This document shows positions 36,351 to 47,000 of a stretch of DNA of 64,000 nt, one piece after another (the first letter of the stretch is position 1; each line of letters opens with the position of its first letter). Made by a program: the position numbers and the translations under genes. The notes below the pieces were generated by a model. The model was not told the origin of the DNA, ran no database searches, and worked only from the letters and a program-made list of their open reading frames with translations. This stretch comes from Raphanus sativus (lineage: Eukaryota; Streptophyta; Magnoliopsida; Brassicales; Brassicaceae). The stretch spans positions 37,589,848 through 37,653,847 of the forward strand of contig NC_079512.1 in assembly GCF_000801105.2 (NCBI RefSeq), in the 5' to 3' direction.

Positions 36351-36436
36351 TCGTCGAGCTTCTTTGACTTTTCAAATCTACTCTGTCGCAATTGTTGACC
36401 TCATCCTCAACAAGGAACTTCCACGAGACTCGGTTT
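36351..36436 (-). promoter_or_regulatory. Conserved promoter block with W-box, copy 1
   Basis: This block is shared with 37955-38040 upstream of the second copy: GTCGAGCTTCTTTGACTTTTCAA, then a variable middle, then AAGGAACTTCCACGAGACT(C/T)GGTTT. The conserved TTTGACTTTT contains TTGACT, a WRKY-binding W-box. Conservation next to diverged flanking DNA suggests regulatory function. Confidence 0.6.
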
Positions 36437-36508
36437 ATATTTTACATTAGCATCTAAATGGATCAAATAAACGAATAACATGTTTTCATTGTTCAAATCG
36501 GGTCAAAT

Positions 36509-36552
36509 AAATGAATTAACGGTTGTTGACAAAAAAAAATGAATTAACGGTT
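36509..36552. repeat. Direct repeats around a GTTGACAAAAAA micro-insert
   Basis: AAATGAATTAACGGTT occurs perfectly at 36509-36524 and 36537-36552, around a 12-base insert. A third partial copy (TGAATTAACG) follows after a T tract. See the micro-retroposon finding. Confidence 0.8.
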
Positions 36553-37460
36553 TTTTTTAACATTGAATTAACGTTTTGTTGAAAAAATCAACTGCACATC
36601 TAATGATTCTAGAAAACATGTTTCTCAAAAATATATGATGTTATTCACCAGCAAAGAAAAAAAGAGACTTTTATTTGTCTTCTAGTCATTTCATAAAATA
36701 CTTTTTAGTTTCTCTATATTTTGTTGAGAATTGAGATTTATATTTAAAGAAAATTACTTGGGTGTTTTAAAAAATAAAAATTACCTGGAGACAACACATT
36801 TATTAGACTTAATTAGACATGTTTACTCTGGATGTCACATTTTTTTGGTTTCATGGATAATGTGTATTTTTTAAATCCACAGCATATGCATAAAAATATA
36901 TTTTAAGAACAGCACAAACAAGTTTAGTGTGGTACTTATTTCGATGAATACATTGAAAGGGCCATGCATCAAAAGATTGTAGCTGGCTAGCTGCTGCTTT
37001 AGAGAATTAGAGCATAAGAGCTGTTTTGAATAGGATTCGGGAGTATATTTCTGTCTCTCTTTTGATGTCATAAGCACCAGCTTGGTACATAAACTGGAAT
37101 TGCCAAAAGCTAGGAAGAGATTCACTATTCAAACTTCCTCGTGAAACAACACCGCTTAGATTGGACATCCCTCTATAGTCAAACCAGTACTGTCTGACCT
37201 TGCCAAGGTCACCTTGGACTTATTATTTACATCTAATGTTTGCTTTGAAACTTTTGATCATGTCCGAATAGAAAATGCTCCAAAACATACAACTTTGTTG
37301 CCACCACTTGTATTCTTATAAATCAAATTAATGAATTGACGATTGTAATTATATACAAATATCATCACAAACTATTAAAAATATTAAAGAAAAAACATTT
37401 GAATGAAACAAAAACTTGAAAAGCTTTTCTTGATTGACATTTTCCATAACTTCATCATCT
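36553..37460. other. Intergenic DNA between the tandem copies
   Basis: AT-rich upstream DNA of copy 1 and downstream DNA of copy 2. The 84-codon minus frame at 36871-37125 has no recognisable feature. No gene called. Confidence 0.45.
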
Positions 37461-37835
37461 CTACTTGTAATAAATAACAGGAGCATTAGTTCTCGCATCC
37501 CACATACCACCCTCTTTCAGATACTCAAGATACCTAGAAAACTCAGGCTTCCTTGTCGTCGACGGCTTCTTATTCTTCTTTCCGTATAAGAAGCTAAAGA
37601 TAGGGTGGCTAAATTTGCTTGGTGGTTTGACTTTCTTGGATTTCTGACGAGGAAGCTCCTCGAGAATGGTCGGAACACCACCAGCACCAAGCTTGATAGA
37701 TGGAGCGTAGTAAGGAACACTCGATGATCTCCTTAGCTTTGTTCCCAGTAAACTGAAAGTTGAATCATCGCTTACTCGCTCGTAGCCTCCACGGCGGCTT
37801 CTTATCCTCGTGCTAAAGCTTCTTAGCATTTGCAT
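37461..37835 (-). CDS. Small basic At4g36500-like protein, tandem copy 2
   Basis: Intronless, 124 residues and nearly identical to the copy about 1.77 kb away. Differences are few: MQMLRSFSTRIRS versus MEMLRSFSTRTRS, GTKLRRSSS versus GAKLKRSTS, one extra Asn in the GKKNKKP linker, and T-to-M and I-to-V near the end. The number of amino-acid changes is far lower than in the intergenic DNA, so both copies appear to be under purifying selection. A TATA motif lies at about 37934-37946 and the shared W-box block is immediately upstream. Function unknown, as for copy 1. Confidence 0.9.
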   Translation of the reverse strand: MQMLRSFSTRIRSRRGGYERVSDDSTFSLLGTKLRRSSSVPYYAPSIKLGAGGVPTILEELPRQKSKKVKPPSKFSHPIFSFLYGKKNKKPSTTRKPEFSRYLEYLKEGGMWDARTNAPVIYYK

Positions 37836-37933
37836 CTTTTAATTACTTTTTTAAATGTAGAGTAGAGAAGTATAAGATGATGATTATGTTGTTGTTTGCT
37901 TCTTGTTGTTTGTAATGAGAGAGCTTCATCAAT

Positions 37934-37946
37934 GTTTATATATAAA
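37934..37946 (-). promoter_or_regulatory. TATA box of At4g36500-like copy 2
   Basis: TTTATATATAAAC on the minus strand, about 100 bases upstream of the ATG. Confidence 0.6.
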
Positions 37947-37954
37947 GATGGGTT

Positions 37955-38040
37955 GGTCGAAGCTTCTTTGACTTTTCAAGTCCATTATTCCAAAACAATC
38001 CCTGACTTCATCATCAAGGAACTTCCACGAGACTTGGTTT
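37955..38040 (-). promoter_or_regulatory. Conserved promoter block with W-box, copy 2
   Basis: Counterpart of 36351-36436, with the same TTTGACTTTTCAA W-box core and GGAACTTCCACGAGACT end. Here the block begins only about ten bases beyond the TATA motif, while in copy 1 about 150 bases separate the two. One copy has therefore gained or lost DNA between them. Confidence 0.6.
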
Positions 38041-38197
38041 GTGTATTACAATAGGTCAAATAAACGAATTAACACGTTTTCATTGCTCAAAGCTTCGGTC
38101 AGATTAAAATGAATAATTGTTTTGTTAAGAAGCACGACTTTTTACAAATTTTCATATAGAAAAAAAAAATCAACCCTTCTGAGAATATAACACAGGG

Positions 38198-38198
<1 letters not shown>

Positions 38199-38244
<46 letters not shown>
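38199..38244. repeat. (CT)n microsatellite at the auxilin-like stop codon
   Basis: About 23 uninterrupted CT units. The minus-strand stop codon of the auxilin-like gene (38243-38245) abuts the tract, so its transcript begins its 3' UTR with (AG)n. Confidence 0.95.
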
Positions 38245-38246
<2 letters not shown>

Positions 38247-41200
38247 CTTTCTTCTGAGTTGAATCTGTTCCAAGCTTCCTGGAAAATTTAGAAAACATTA
38301 AACAGACATATTTTCTAAATTTCAAGATATTATTGTGTTTAACAAAACATAAGGTATGATGATGTGTTTACCTTGAGAAGATCAAAGACCTTCTCGCAGA
38401 TATATTTCTGGTGAATGTTTGCACCTCGTTGCTGCAACTTGTCTGGATGAACACAAAGCGTTGCTTTCCTGTAAGCTCGTTTCACAGCTGCTGATGTTAT
38501 GACTTCTGTTAACGGTAATGGTTGCCAACCGCTTTCAGAACCTAGGATCTGTTTTCAATTACAAAGACTTTAGTAAATCTACTGTTTTAAACCTTTGAAT
38601 CTCTCTCAGAGTTGTTCATTAGGAAAACATACGTATTGTAGTGTTGAGAGTAATGCTCTTATGTTTCCTTCTTTCCCACTTGACCATCTCTTTACTTCCG
38701 CGTCTAAGGTTTCAGCAATCCTCTGTTAAGGATCAAAGAAACAAAATGAGATTACTGAAAGCTTTTATTTGAAGTTGAAGAAAAGAGTTTTTTTTTTTGG
38801 TTTGGTGGTTCATACAACTCTCTCTGCTTGTTCTCTCTGAGCCACGAGATCACGCATGTTCTTCTCTGCTAAAGCTTTAGCCTGTGAAAGAATAACATTA
38901 TAACCAATGGTGGTAAAATCACACTATTATTACTCGAGTATAGGGTAATTAAAATAGCGTTAATTACCACACGATCAGCTGTTCTTCGATGCCTTTCTAG
39001 TCTCGATGTATACCTTTGAGGTGATTCACCATCAGCACCTTTAACCATACAAAAGAAAAGAAACCTTGAGGATGGATACAAAAACAATAACAAGTAGAGA
39101 GAGAGGAGAGAGAGTTATTTGTTGTTACCAGGAGAGTTTTGATATCTTGAAGCACCAAATGAGGCTGAGTTCTGAAACTGCTTCTCGGAAACTGATCTTT
39201 CCATCCGCTCGCCAAACAAACCTGAACTCTGAAACTGCTTATCAGAAACTGATCTTTCCATTCGATCTCTCGCCTCAAAAGCAGCTTTTTCAGCTGCGCG
39301 TTCACGAGCTTCGGCGGTTGCTCTCTCCACTGCTGCGCGTTCTGCTCTGAGCCTAGCCTCCGTTGACGCCTTATTATCAGGGAAAGACCTCTCTCTGGCC
39401 TCAGCGCATGCTTTCTCCAATCTCTCACGCGCATCAGCCAAGGCTCTCTGATCAAAAGCCATTCGGTCCTTCTCCCTTTCTCTTTCCCTCTCCCTCTCTT
39501 CCTCTATCTTTCTTAGATGCTCCATTTTTGAGTCTAGTTCTCGCTTTAGTCTCTCTGCTTCTTTCTCACGTTGTTGCATGAATACTCGAGATGGCAGTGG
39601 TCTTTCTGATTTTGCATCTTCATGGTTTCTGATACCAGAGGATGTTTTGTTAGTAGACTTGCTTTCCTCTTGACTCCTTTGATCACCGCCAACACTTGCA
39701 TTTTTTACTTTCTCGTCTTCTGATCTTTCTTCAACTGTTTTGCTCGTCTGTTTGAGCTTTCCTTCTTGGACATTGTCAGTAGCAGAAGCGGACTCCTCAC
39801 TAGATTCTCCATTTAGCTTCCCAGATTCATCATCCAGCTCATCAGTTCCTTCTTTTTGGCTTGCATCTTTTAAATTCTTTTCAAACACCTTCCAGGGACA
39901 GGCTTCTTCTTCGGACACAGAAACTCTCTGGCTTGGTCCTTCTTCTTCCACTGGTACCTTGTTCACTGGTTCGAGGTTGTCTACTCTCTCATCCTCTTCT
40001 GCAGAGTCGCTTAGATTCTCTTTCGACCATTGCTCTCCATTAGCCTCATTGGTGGTTTCACACGTTTTCTCCATTTCACAGGTGTCTCCTTGTTCCTCGT
40101 GTCTCTCTTTTTCTTGGCGCTCTTGATTTTCTCTCTGTGTTCTTTCTCTTTCCTTGGCCTCTTGCAGCCTCATCTCTTCTTGTTCAAGCTCCTCTTTCAG
40201 TCTTCTCTCAGTCTCCGCCCTCTCAAAAGCTTCTATCAGTCTTTTTTCTTTCTCTTCTAGCTCAATAGCTTCCTTCAGCTTCTTCTCATTCTCCTCTTTC
40301 AACCTCCTTTCTTTCTCCTTCTGCTCAATAGCCTCTTTGGCTCTCCTCTCATTCTCTGCCTGCTCAAGAGCCTCTCTGGCTCTCCTCTCATATGCTTCCC
40401 TCTCTTTAATTTGTCTTTCCTTCTCTTCTTGTTCAAGAGTTTCTTTCATCCTTCGCTCCACCTCTGCCTTCTCATGAGCCTCTTTTATTCTTCTCCGTTC
40501 GTTTTCTTCTTTTTCACGTGCTTCTTTCATTTTCCTTTCATTCTCTTCCTTCTCACGGGCCTCTCTCATTCTACGGTTCTTTTCTTCCTTTTCAAAAGCT
40601 TCTTTTAGCCTCCTTTCATACTCTTCTTGTTCTTTCCTTCTCCTCTCTTCTTCTGCCTTTTCGCGAGCCTCTCTCTTTCTCCTCTCTTCTTCTTCCTTTT
40701 CAAAGGCTTCTTTTAGCCTTCTTTCATATTCTTCTTGTTCTTTCCTTTTCCTTTCTTCTTCTGCCTTTTCGCGAGCCGCCTCTGCCGCTCTCCGTTCGTT
40801 CTCTTCTTTAAGCTTTTTGACCTTCTCTTCTTGCTCCAAAGCTGCTCTTAGTCTTTTCTCATTTTCTGCCTTCTCAAAAGCTTCTTTTTCTTTCTTGACA
40901 GTTTCTTCCTTTACACGAGCCTCTTTAGAGTTGGTTTCCTCCTCCATCCGCCTCAAAGCCTCCTCCAGTTTTGTCTCACTCTCGTCCATCTCGCCACGTG
41001 TTCCCACGGAAACCTCTAGCGTGCTTTCATTATCTGATAGACCAAGAGCCTCCCTGAGTTTTCTCGCATTTTGTTCCCAATCAAACACACAATCCTGATT
41101 CTTTCCAGCTGCTTTTCGGTCTGGTCTTCTATCTGATTGTTGATCTTTCTTTGCAAGTTTTTCTTCTGGCCTGAGCAGGTTTCTGTGTTTCACTATTCCC

Positions 41201-42766
41201 CCACGATCAGATAAGTTGTTGCCTATCTCAAATTGCAGCTCAACATCTCTCAACTTCTCATTCTTTGTCTCTTCAGGAGCTTTTTCCGCAGCAAGTCTGT
41301 CCTCACGTCTCTTATGCCCTGATCCTACCTTCCTCGTTCGAGGGTGTTTTGGCAACTCCTTACCACCTTTTGCTCTGATACGTTGTTGTTTCTCCTTATC
41401 GAAAAACCCGGCACTAAGAGGGAAAGGAGCATCTTCTCCACCACTGTTCTCATCAGCATTTCTAGGCTGCTCTGTTCTCACCAGTTCAACAAACTGTGTA
41501 GCCTCTTCCCATTCCTCGTTTCCGTCAGAGTTCACAGACCCTTGAGAAGACAGAGGCTTACTTCCATGCTCATCCCTCGGAGGTTTCCTAGTAGCTGCAT
41601 GACTCGATTTCCTTTCAAACAGCTCTTTTGCACTTTTAAGTTTTGCCTCAGCTTTAACCATAGCGTCTCTCACAGCAGCTGAACTCGCATCAACCTCCAC
41701 ATCAAAGAACCGTGGAGAACCGCCTTCAGTAGACCCTTCGGATCCTGTAGTTCTAGAATTAGAACCCGACCTTTTAAAATCGCTTTTCAACACAGGAGGT
41801 GGTCTAGAAGGAGGTGGTATTCCAGTAGGATGAGTCTTCAACCCAATCTCAGAAACAGTCACAAAAGGTTCACTAGGATAATACTTTTGATGGCCACCAT
41901 TCTTGTCTTCAAAGGCAACAGAAGAAGAGGGACCCGTCTCTTTCGCTCTCCCACTTGCACCAACCATTTCATCAACCGCAACAGTATAACCAACATCAGG
42001 AGCGGCTACACGTAACACACCACTTGAGATGTTTGTCTCGTTCACCTGACCAGCTTTGTGATAAAAGATGTTGAACTCCGTACATCCATCAATCGAATCA
42101 TACGAATCTCTTCCGTTAGAAAAGGAAGGACTTTTCCCTGACACCGACTCTACTTCTTCTTCTTCTTCTTCAGGAGTCCTACAAACAAACAAAAAACAGA
42201 ACCGATCTCGTAAGAAAGGACGAGACTTCTTTTTTTTTTTTGCTAAAATTTGGGAAAGGAGTAAACTTTCGAACTCAGAGAAAGCTAAAGGCTAATGGGT
42301 CAGGTCTATAAATGATATACCAAGCATCGTCGGAGGAATCTCCGTCAGCCACCGTGGAACTCCGCCGCTGCTGAACAAAGAGCTCCTCGTACGACGGAGC
42401 GAAATCGAGATCGTTGAAGCCTCCGAAGACCTCGCGGTAGTCGAAGCTCTCTCTCCGGACGTCAAAGCAGACGCCTTTACCGTCGACGAGGGGGAGATCG
42501 AGGACCGGAATCGAGGAGACGGCGGCGCGTGAGGAGCCGTTGAAACCGGAGAAGATCTCGCAGTAGTCTTCGAGGCGAGGGGATAAGGACGGGGCTCCGA
42601 ACCTGGGAGGGCCGCCGAAAACGTCGTCGTATGTCGTGGCGGCGTTCGCCGTTTTGGCGGAGGTGAAACCGCCGTTAACGTTGTTGGTGTGAGGATGTTT
42701 CTTAGTGGAGGCGGAGGAGGACCTGTTTGGGTTGTTACGAGAGTGGGGGAGATGATGATTGTCCAT
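38243..42766 (-). CDS. Auxilin-like J-domain protein (At4g36520-like)
   Basis: Large clathrin-uncoating co-chaperone type protein. Exons are 42766-42321, 42178-39129 (3.05 kb), 39038-38968, 38881-38819, 38722-38633, 38548-38372 and 38278-38243, giving 3933 bases and 1310 residues. The N-terminal 200 residues hold SYEELF-, DYCEIFSGF- and [12 protein letters not shown] segments. The centre (roughly residues 520-820) is an extreme charged coiled coil of repeated ERRxKEAxExEE units. The C-terminal J-like domain keeps the HPD motif ([13 protein letters not shown]) and ends [12 protein letters not shown], as auxilins do. The family recruits Hsc70 to clathrin coats to release them. The AT-rich Lys/Glu repeats read antisense as Ser/Leu/Phe-rich frames, which are not genes. 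It looks intact and matches Arabidopsis At4g36520 by position. Confidence 0.93.
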
Positions 42767-44356
42767 GAGAATCAGTGAGTAACAAAACAGAGTCTCTAGA
42801 GCTTCGCGAGAATGCTTTCTTCAACCTCTTGCAGGCGCGCGCTCTCTTGAGAGTCTAAAACACAAGTCAAGAAGGGGAGAGAGAGAGGTGGACGAGAAAA
42901 GCGAAAATGTTAAAAACAAAAAGTGATGTGTCTCAAAAAGATGCGACGAAATGACGAAAAAGGGTCTCTTCTTCTGCTTTAATTTGAAATCTATTTCGAA
43001 TATTTCTTTCTTTTTAACTAAAGTTTGTACTACATAAATCACATTTCTATATTTGCTTGTTTAATTTTTTTTTTTTTTTTTGAAAATTTTGATAGCACGA
43101 ATATTGTTTGTTTTATTTTTTTGTCAATTTACTGAAATTTCTTTTTGATGATATTTTCAAAAAATAAATCTTGAAAAGAAAATAGAGTTTTTTTTTGTCT
43201 GTTCAATAATTAGTGGTTAGAAGAAAATTATTAGAGCATCATTATTGATAGATATTTTAATACAGATTAATTTTTTGAGACAAATAAAACTATTTATATA
43301 TTGACACATATTAAAAGAGTTTTTCCATTTTTATTTTTTTTAAAACATTTTCTGCATTTTTAACCTCTTTCCTCGTTTTATTATCATATTTATGAAAATC
43401 TGGATGAAAAATAGATGAGACATCCGTTCTTGTTGATGATGCTTTTAAATAATGTTAAAACATTGACAAAAAAAAATGTTAAAACAAAAATACTGAAAAC
43501 AGTCGTGCTGCTGCAATCGTAACGGCCGGCACGGCAACGACTTATTAAATAACGAATTAAGTATTTTTTTGACAGAACTTTAAAATAAGAATTATTTGAA
43601 ACTTTAATAATTAGTATTAATGATGAAACCGATAAAAGCGCGTCAGGTGAAACGCGCGAACCGAAAGGCAAAAGGGTAAAATTGGAAATACAGACTGCTC
43701 GTTGTTGTCACTTCTTCTTCTCCAGTGGGACCGACCGACCGTCGCAGCACACTATATTTTTCATCTTTTTTGCATGTAACAATGTTTGCATATATCCTTC
43801 TTCTTAATAATAGAGCAAGGATTAGAAATTGAATTACAGATCGCAGAAATCTCATTGTTTTTATGTGTATGAGAACCTTGGATTATCCGGACTAGACTAT
43901 TCATCTGTATTTATAAAGTGTCGTTTTTTGCAAGGCTATATAAAATAAAGACAAAAACGTAAAGAATAATAAAAAGAGAATAATAAATGAACTAGTAAAT
44001 TGGGTTCCCAAGAGGGAAACAAATGTGGTGAAAGTGGTAAGAAGAAGAAACGGTAGGGTTGCGCCTGCCAACGTCTGAATAACATGTGTAACGCACTTGT
44101 GTTATTAATTTAGTAACACTATTCTTTGTAATTCTTATGACGTATTAGCAAACCGTTTTCATTGCGTTAACGAGTAGGAGGACTAGGCTACAAGCCTACA
44201 ACTTTCATTTGCGCCGGTAATATATAGCTATGCATTTGGTAGTAGTTTTTAACCATTAGAAAAAAACTCGCCAATGGTTTCTTGAGTTGTGACATATTTT
44301 AATCTAGAAAATTAAAGCTATATTCATACTCAAAACACTAGTGAATCACTGGTAAT
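42767..44356. other. Upstream region of the auxilin-like gene and intergenic DNA
   Basis: The first roughly 150 bases are the likely leader. The rest is AT-rich, with a direct-repeat pair around TTGACAAAAAAA at 43451-43486 and a small GC-rich patch at about 43503-43540. Short minus frames at 43390-43671 and 43643-43855 lack domains. No gene called. Confidence 0.45.
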
Positions 44357-44543
44357 CAGTGGAGGAGCCAGCCCAATCTTTTAGGTGGGTCAAATTGATA
44401 ATTAATTAAATTGCATGGGTCAATACACCCTAAGTTTGTAGCATTTTCTTAATTTTTAATAAAAAGTACATGTAAAATTTGTTAATCAACAAAATTCACC
44501 AGGGTCATTTGACCACCCTCTTCATTACCTACCTCCGCCACTG
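44357..44543. mobile_element. hAT-type MITE, 187 bp, with 8-bp target-site duplication
   Basis: The ends are imperfect inverted repeats (CAGTGGAGGAGCCAGCC and, reversed, CAGTGGCGGAGGTAGG), starting with the CAGTG typical of hAT elements. A perfect 8-base duplication, CTGGTAAT, lies at 44349-44356 and 44544-44551. The inside is non-coding. Confidence 0.9.
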
Positions 44544-44551
44544 CTGGTAAT

Positions 44552-44857
44552 TCGTAAAACTGTTCTGACAAATGCAGTAGTAGTCTGAAAAATGACTGTT
44601 GGTGTGGTAGTTTTCTCGGGATTTTAGCATAAAATAGTGCCACTTGAAGTAGTTATAAACATAAAATAGATTAGGCGAGTAATGTCAAGAATAAGACAGC
44701 CTACCGTCCCTCCAGATCATATAGAGGCGCTCTTACTTGTATTCTTCTCACGATCATATATAGTCTCTTGCAAATAGAAATTCATAATTTCATTACACCA
44801 CATCTCTAATAATTAAGTGCGACGCAATTATATGGTACCTATACAATATTTTTAGAC
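44552..44857. other. Intergenic DNA
   Basis: Nothing recognised in this short AT-rich stretch between two transposable elements. Confidence 0.5.
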
Positions 44858-45337
44858 TTATTCTTAGGTTCACCCCCTAAGGTAAACCTTTAGGTTCACC
44901 AACCAATAGGATTTAAGTATTTCTTATTTAATATTTAAAAAAAAAAGAAACAAAATCTTGTTAAATTATATTATGTTTTTAAAATAAATAGCTAAAAATA
45001 AACAAAATAGTAATAATTGAAAAAAAAAGATTTTTTTAATTTTTAAAACTATGATTCATCCAACGGTTTAGTGTTTACCCAAGGGTTTAGGGTTTCTCAA
45101 GGGTTTAGGGTTTAGTATTTAGGGTTTAGGGTTTAGTATTTTGGGTTTAGAGTTTTTATTAAAAAAAATTTTTGCAACTACAACTATTTTTATTTATTTT
45201 TAGCTATTTATTTGAAAACATAATATAATTTAACAATATTTTATTTACTTTTTTAAAAAATATTAAATATAAAATACTTGAATCCTATTGGTTGGTGAAT
45301 CTAAAGGTTCACCCTAGGGGGTGAACCCAAGAATAAC
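44858..45337. mobile_element. TIR/foldback element of about 480 bp carrying telomere-like repeats
   Basis: Long inverted ends: TATTCTTAGGTTCACCCCCT...GGTTCACCAACCAATAGGATT at the left, and AATCCTATTGGTTGGTGAAT...AGGGGGTGAACCCAAGAATA at the right. Similarity continues far inward (AAATAGCTAAAAATAAA against TTTATTTTTAGCTATTT), so nearly the whole element can fold back. ACT on both sides may be a 3-bp target duplication (Harbinger-like). The loop holds degenerate TTTAGGG repeats at 45081-45155. No coding capacity. Confidence 0.82.
45081..45155. repeat. Degenerate plant telomere-type (TTTAGGG)n repeats
   Basis: GGGTTTAGGGTTT units occur about seven times in 75 bases with interruptions (TCTCAA, TAGTATT). 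TTTAGGG is the plant telomere heptamer. Its position in the loop of an inverted-repeat element makes this an element component, not a chromosome end. Confidence 0.85.
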
Positions 45338-46778
45338 TCATATTTTTATACACACATATATTCATTACACGATTTATGACCCTAATAAATTAGAATCCAT
45401 ACCTATTCAATCACTAGCGTAACGTTTTGGTGTTCACGCTCGATAACGAGATTTTTTTCGTGGCATGCATGATTTCATTTGATCCATTATTAAATGAATT
45501 CTATCTTTGGTTGACAACTCATATGATTATTAATTTATTACTCGTCGTTGGCACGTTGCCCTCTTCCAATCAATATCGATGTTTATTTATTGTCTTTAAA
45601 TGTATCATTATCTAACAAGGCTTTATAATATTGATTTTGACGATAGTACCGTTTTTCTTTGATTTTGACGATAATCCACTATTTGGATAAAAGTTTTTTA
45701 AACACTTTACAGCTTTCAATAATTATAAACATTTTTCATAATCGACTTTGCTATATTTATTGATTTGTAATAAAGCAAATTTATAGACTATAATTTTTTA
45801 ATCAGATGGTCTAGTTAAAAAGAAAGCTTTTATATAACGATTTATTTTCTTCATAAATTTTGGTAGTTGGCTTTTTCCATGTTGAGTTATGCAGCATCAG
45901 TTAATGTGGATGATGACTAGTGATCAGTTAATATATTTATTTTGTGAATTATGATACTAGTGAATATTAATTACATTACTGCTGTTACGACAAAACGAAT
46001 TCAAAAACATAAAACCAGTAGTTAATAACACCGAACAACTTTTTGACAAATGAAACAAGATTACTCAACGTTCCGATTTTATATAGTTTAAAATTGTCGG
46101 ATCAGCGAGTTTGTAAGGTTTTCAAATTGTTTTTGGTACGTAGTCTTCTCCGTTGATAGTCATCTCTGTCTTCTCTTTTAGTTTTGCAATTTTTTTCTTT
46201 GTTTTAATGTTTAGAGACTAATTCAAAAAACAAAGATTAGTTTTCTTAATGTTTTTTTTATTCAGTTCTTATTCAGCCTATACTTAACTGCATTCGAATC
46301 CAATTAATCGGGTTGATTTGTATTTCAATACTAGCATGTTAAATGCAAAGGTAAACGTGTGCGCGTGTACGCCTTCTTTCTTATGATTCGTGTCTTGTAA
46401 TAAAGCATGCATGAATCCTCTGCAATATAGAAAAATAGTTGCAAGATAAAACTACATGTTAGTTATAAACCTTATTAAAAAACTGTAAGATAAATCTTAT
46501 CTTAAATGTCTGTACAAGTTCAAAATTAAAACGTAAACGAAAACGTGCTTAACCATTATGGTCCGAACATAATGATGAAGGTGATAATAACTGATAACCA
46601 TGCTTGCCCTACTTACAAGATTCACTTATTCATACCGGCACAATCTCATGATCGGTGTATTTGATTAAGTATAAACCTTCACAGTTAAAACTAACTCCGA
46701 TTTTCTAGATCATAAACATATTTATGGTGTACTTAAAATTATTGTATCATATTAATCACTAGTATAAATAAATGGGTT
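45338..46778. other. AT-rich intergenic DNA
   Basis: No gene. It contains a perfect 15-base direct repeat (TTGATTTTGACGATA at 45631-45645 and 45659-45673) around a 13-base insert. The 62-codon frame at 45427-45615 has no feature. Confidence 0.45.
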
Positions 46779-46984
46779 TTTTTTTTTTGATAATCCAGTA
46801 TCCGACCACTAAGCGTGATCGACTAGCCCACCGGGCCTAAGCCCATGCCATTACAGGATTTTTAAGCCTCCACTTAAGGGCCCTGGTTACGCGAAGTGGT
46901 CTGGAAGGCGTAGCCAACGCGGATCGAACCCAGGGCGGGCACTCCAGCCGGAGTTCCTTTACCACTAGGCCAACACGCGTTGGT
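46779..46984 (-). mobile_element. tRNA-derived SINE, about 206 bp, with perfect 16-bp target-site duplication
   Basis: On the minus strand it begins with a tRNA-like head containing a pol III A box (TGGCCTAGTGGT) and B box (GGTTCGATCC), continues as a GC-rich body and ends in a poly-A tail after GGATTATC. The flanks are a perfect duplication, TATAAATAAATGGGTT, at 46763-46778 and 46985-47000. All hallmarks of a complete plant SINE are present, and the unbroken duplication implies a recent insertion. Confidence 0.95.
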
Positions 46985-47000
46985 TATAAATAAATGGGTT

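Noticed and set aside
38199..38244. CRISPR-like or satellite array
   Set aside because: It is a simple CT dinucleotide microsatellite without spacers.
39066..42295. Many plus-strand Ser/Leu/Phe-rich frames
   Set aside because: All are antisense shadows of the Lys/Glu-rich auxilin-like gene.
45081..45155. Chromosome end or fusion scar suggested by TTTAGGG repeats
   Set aside because: The repeats are degenerate and lie in the loop of a bounded inverted-repeat element, so they came with the element.
46900..46984. tRNA gene suggested by A and B boxes
   Set aside because: The boxes belong to the head of a SINE with poly-A tail and target-site duplication. There is no acceptor-stem pairing expected of a functional tRNA.
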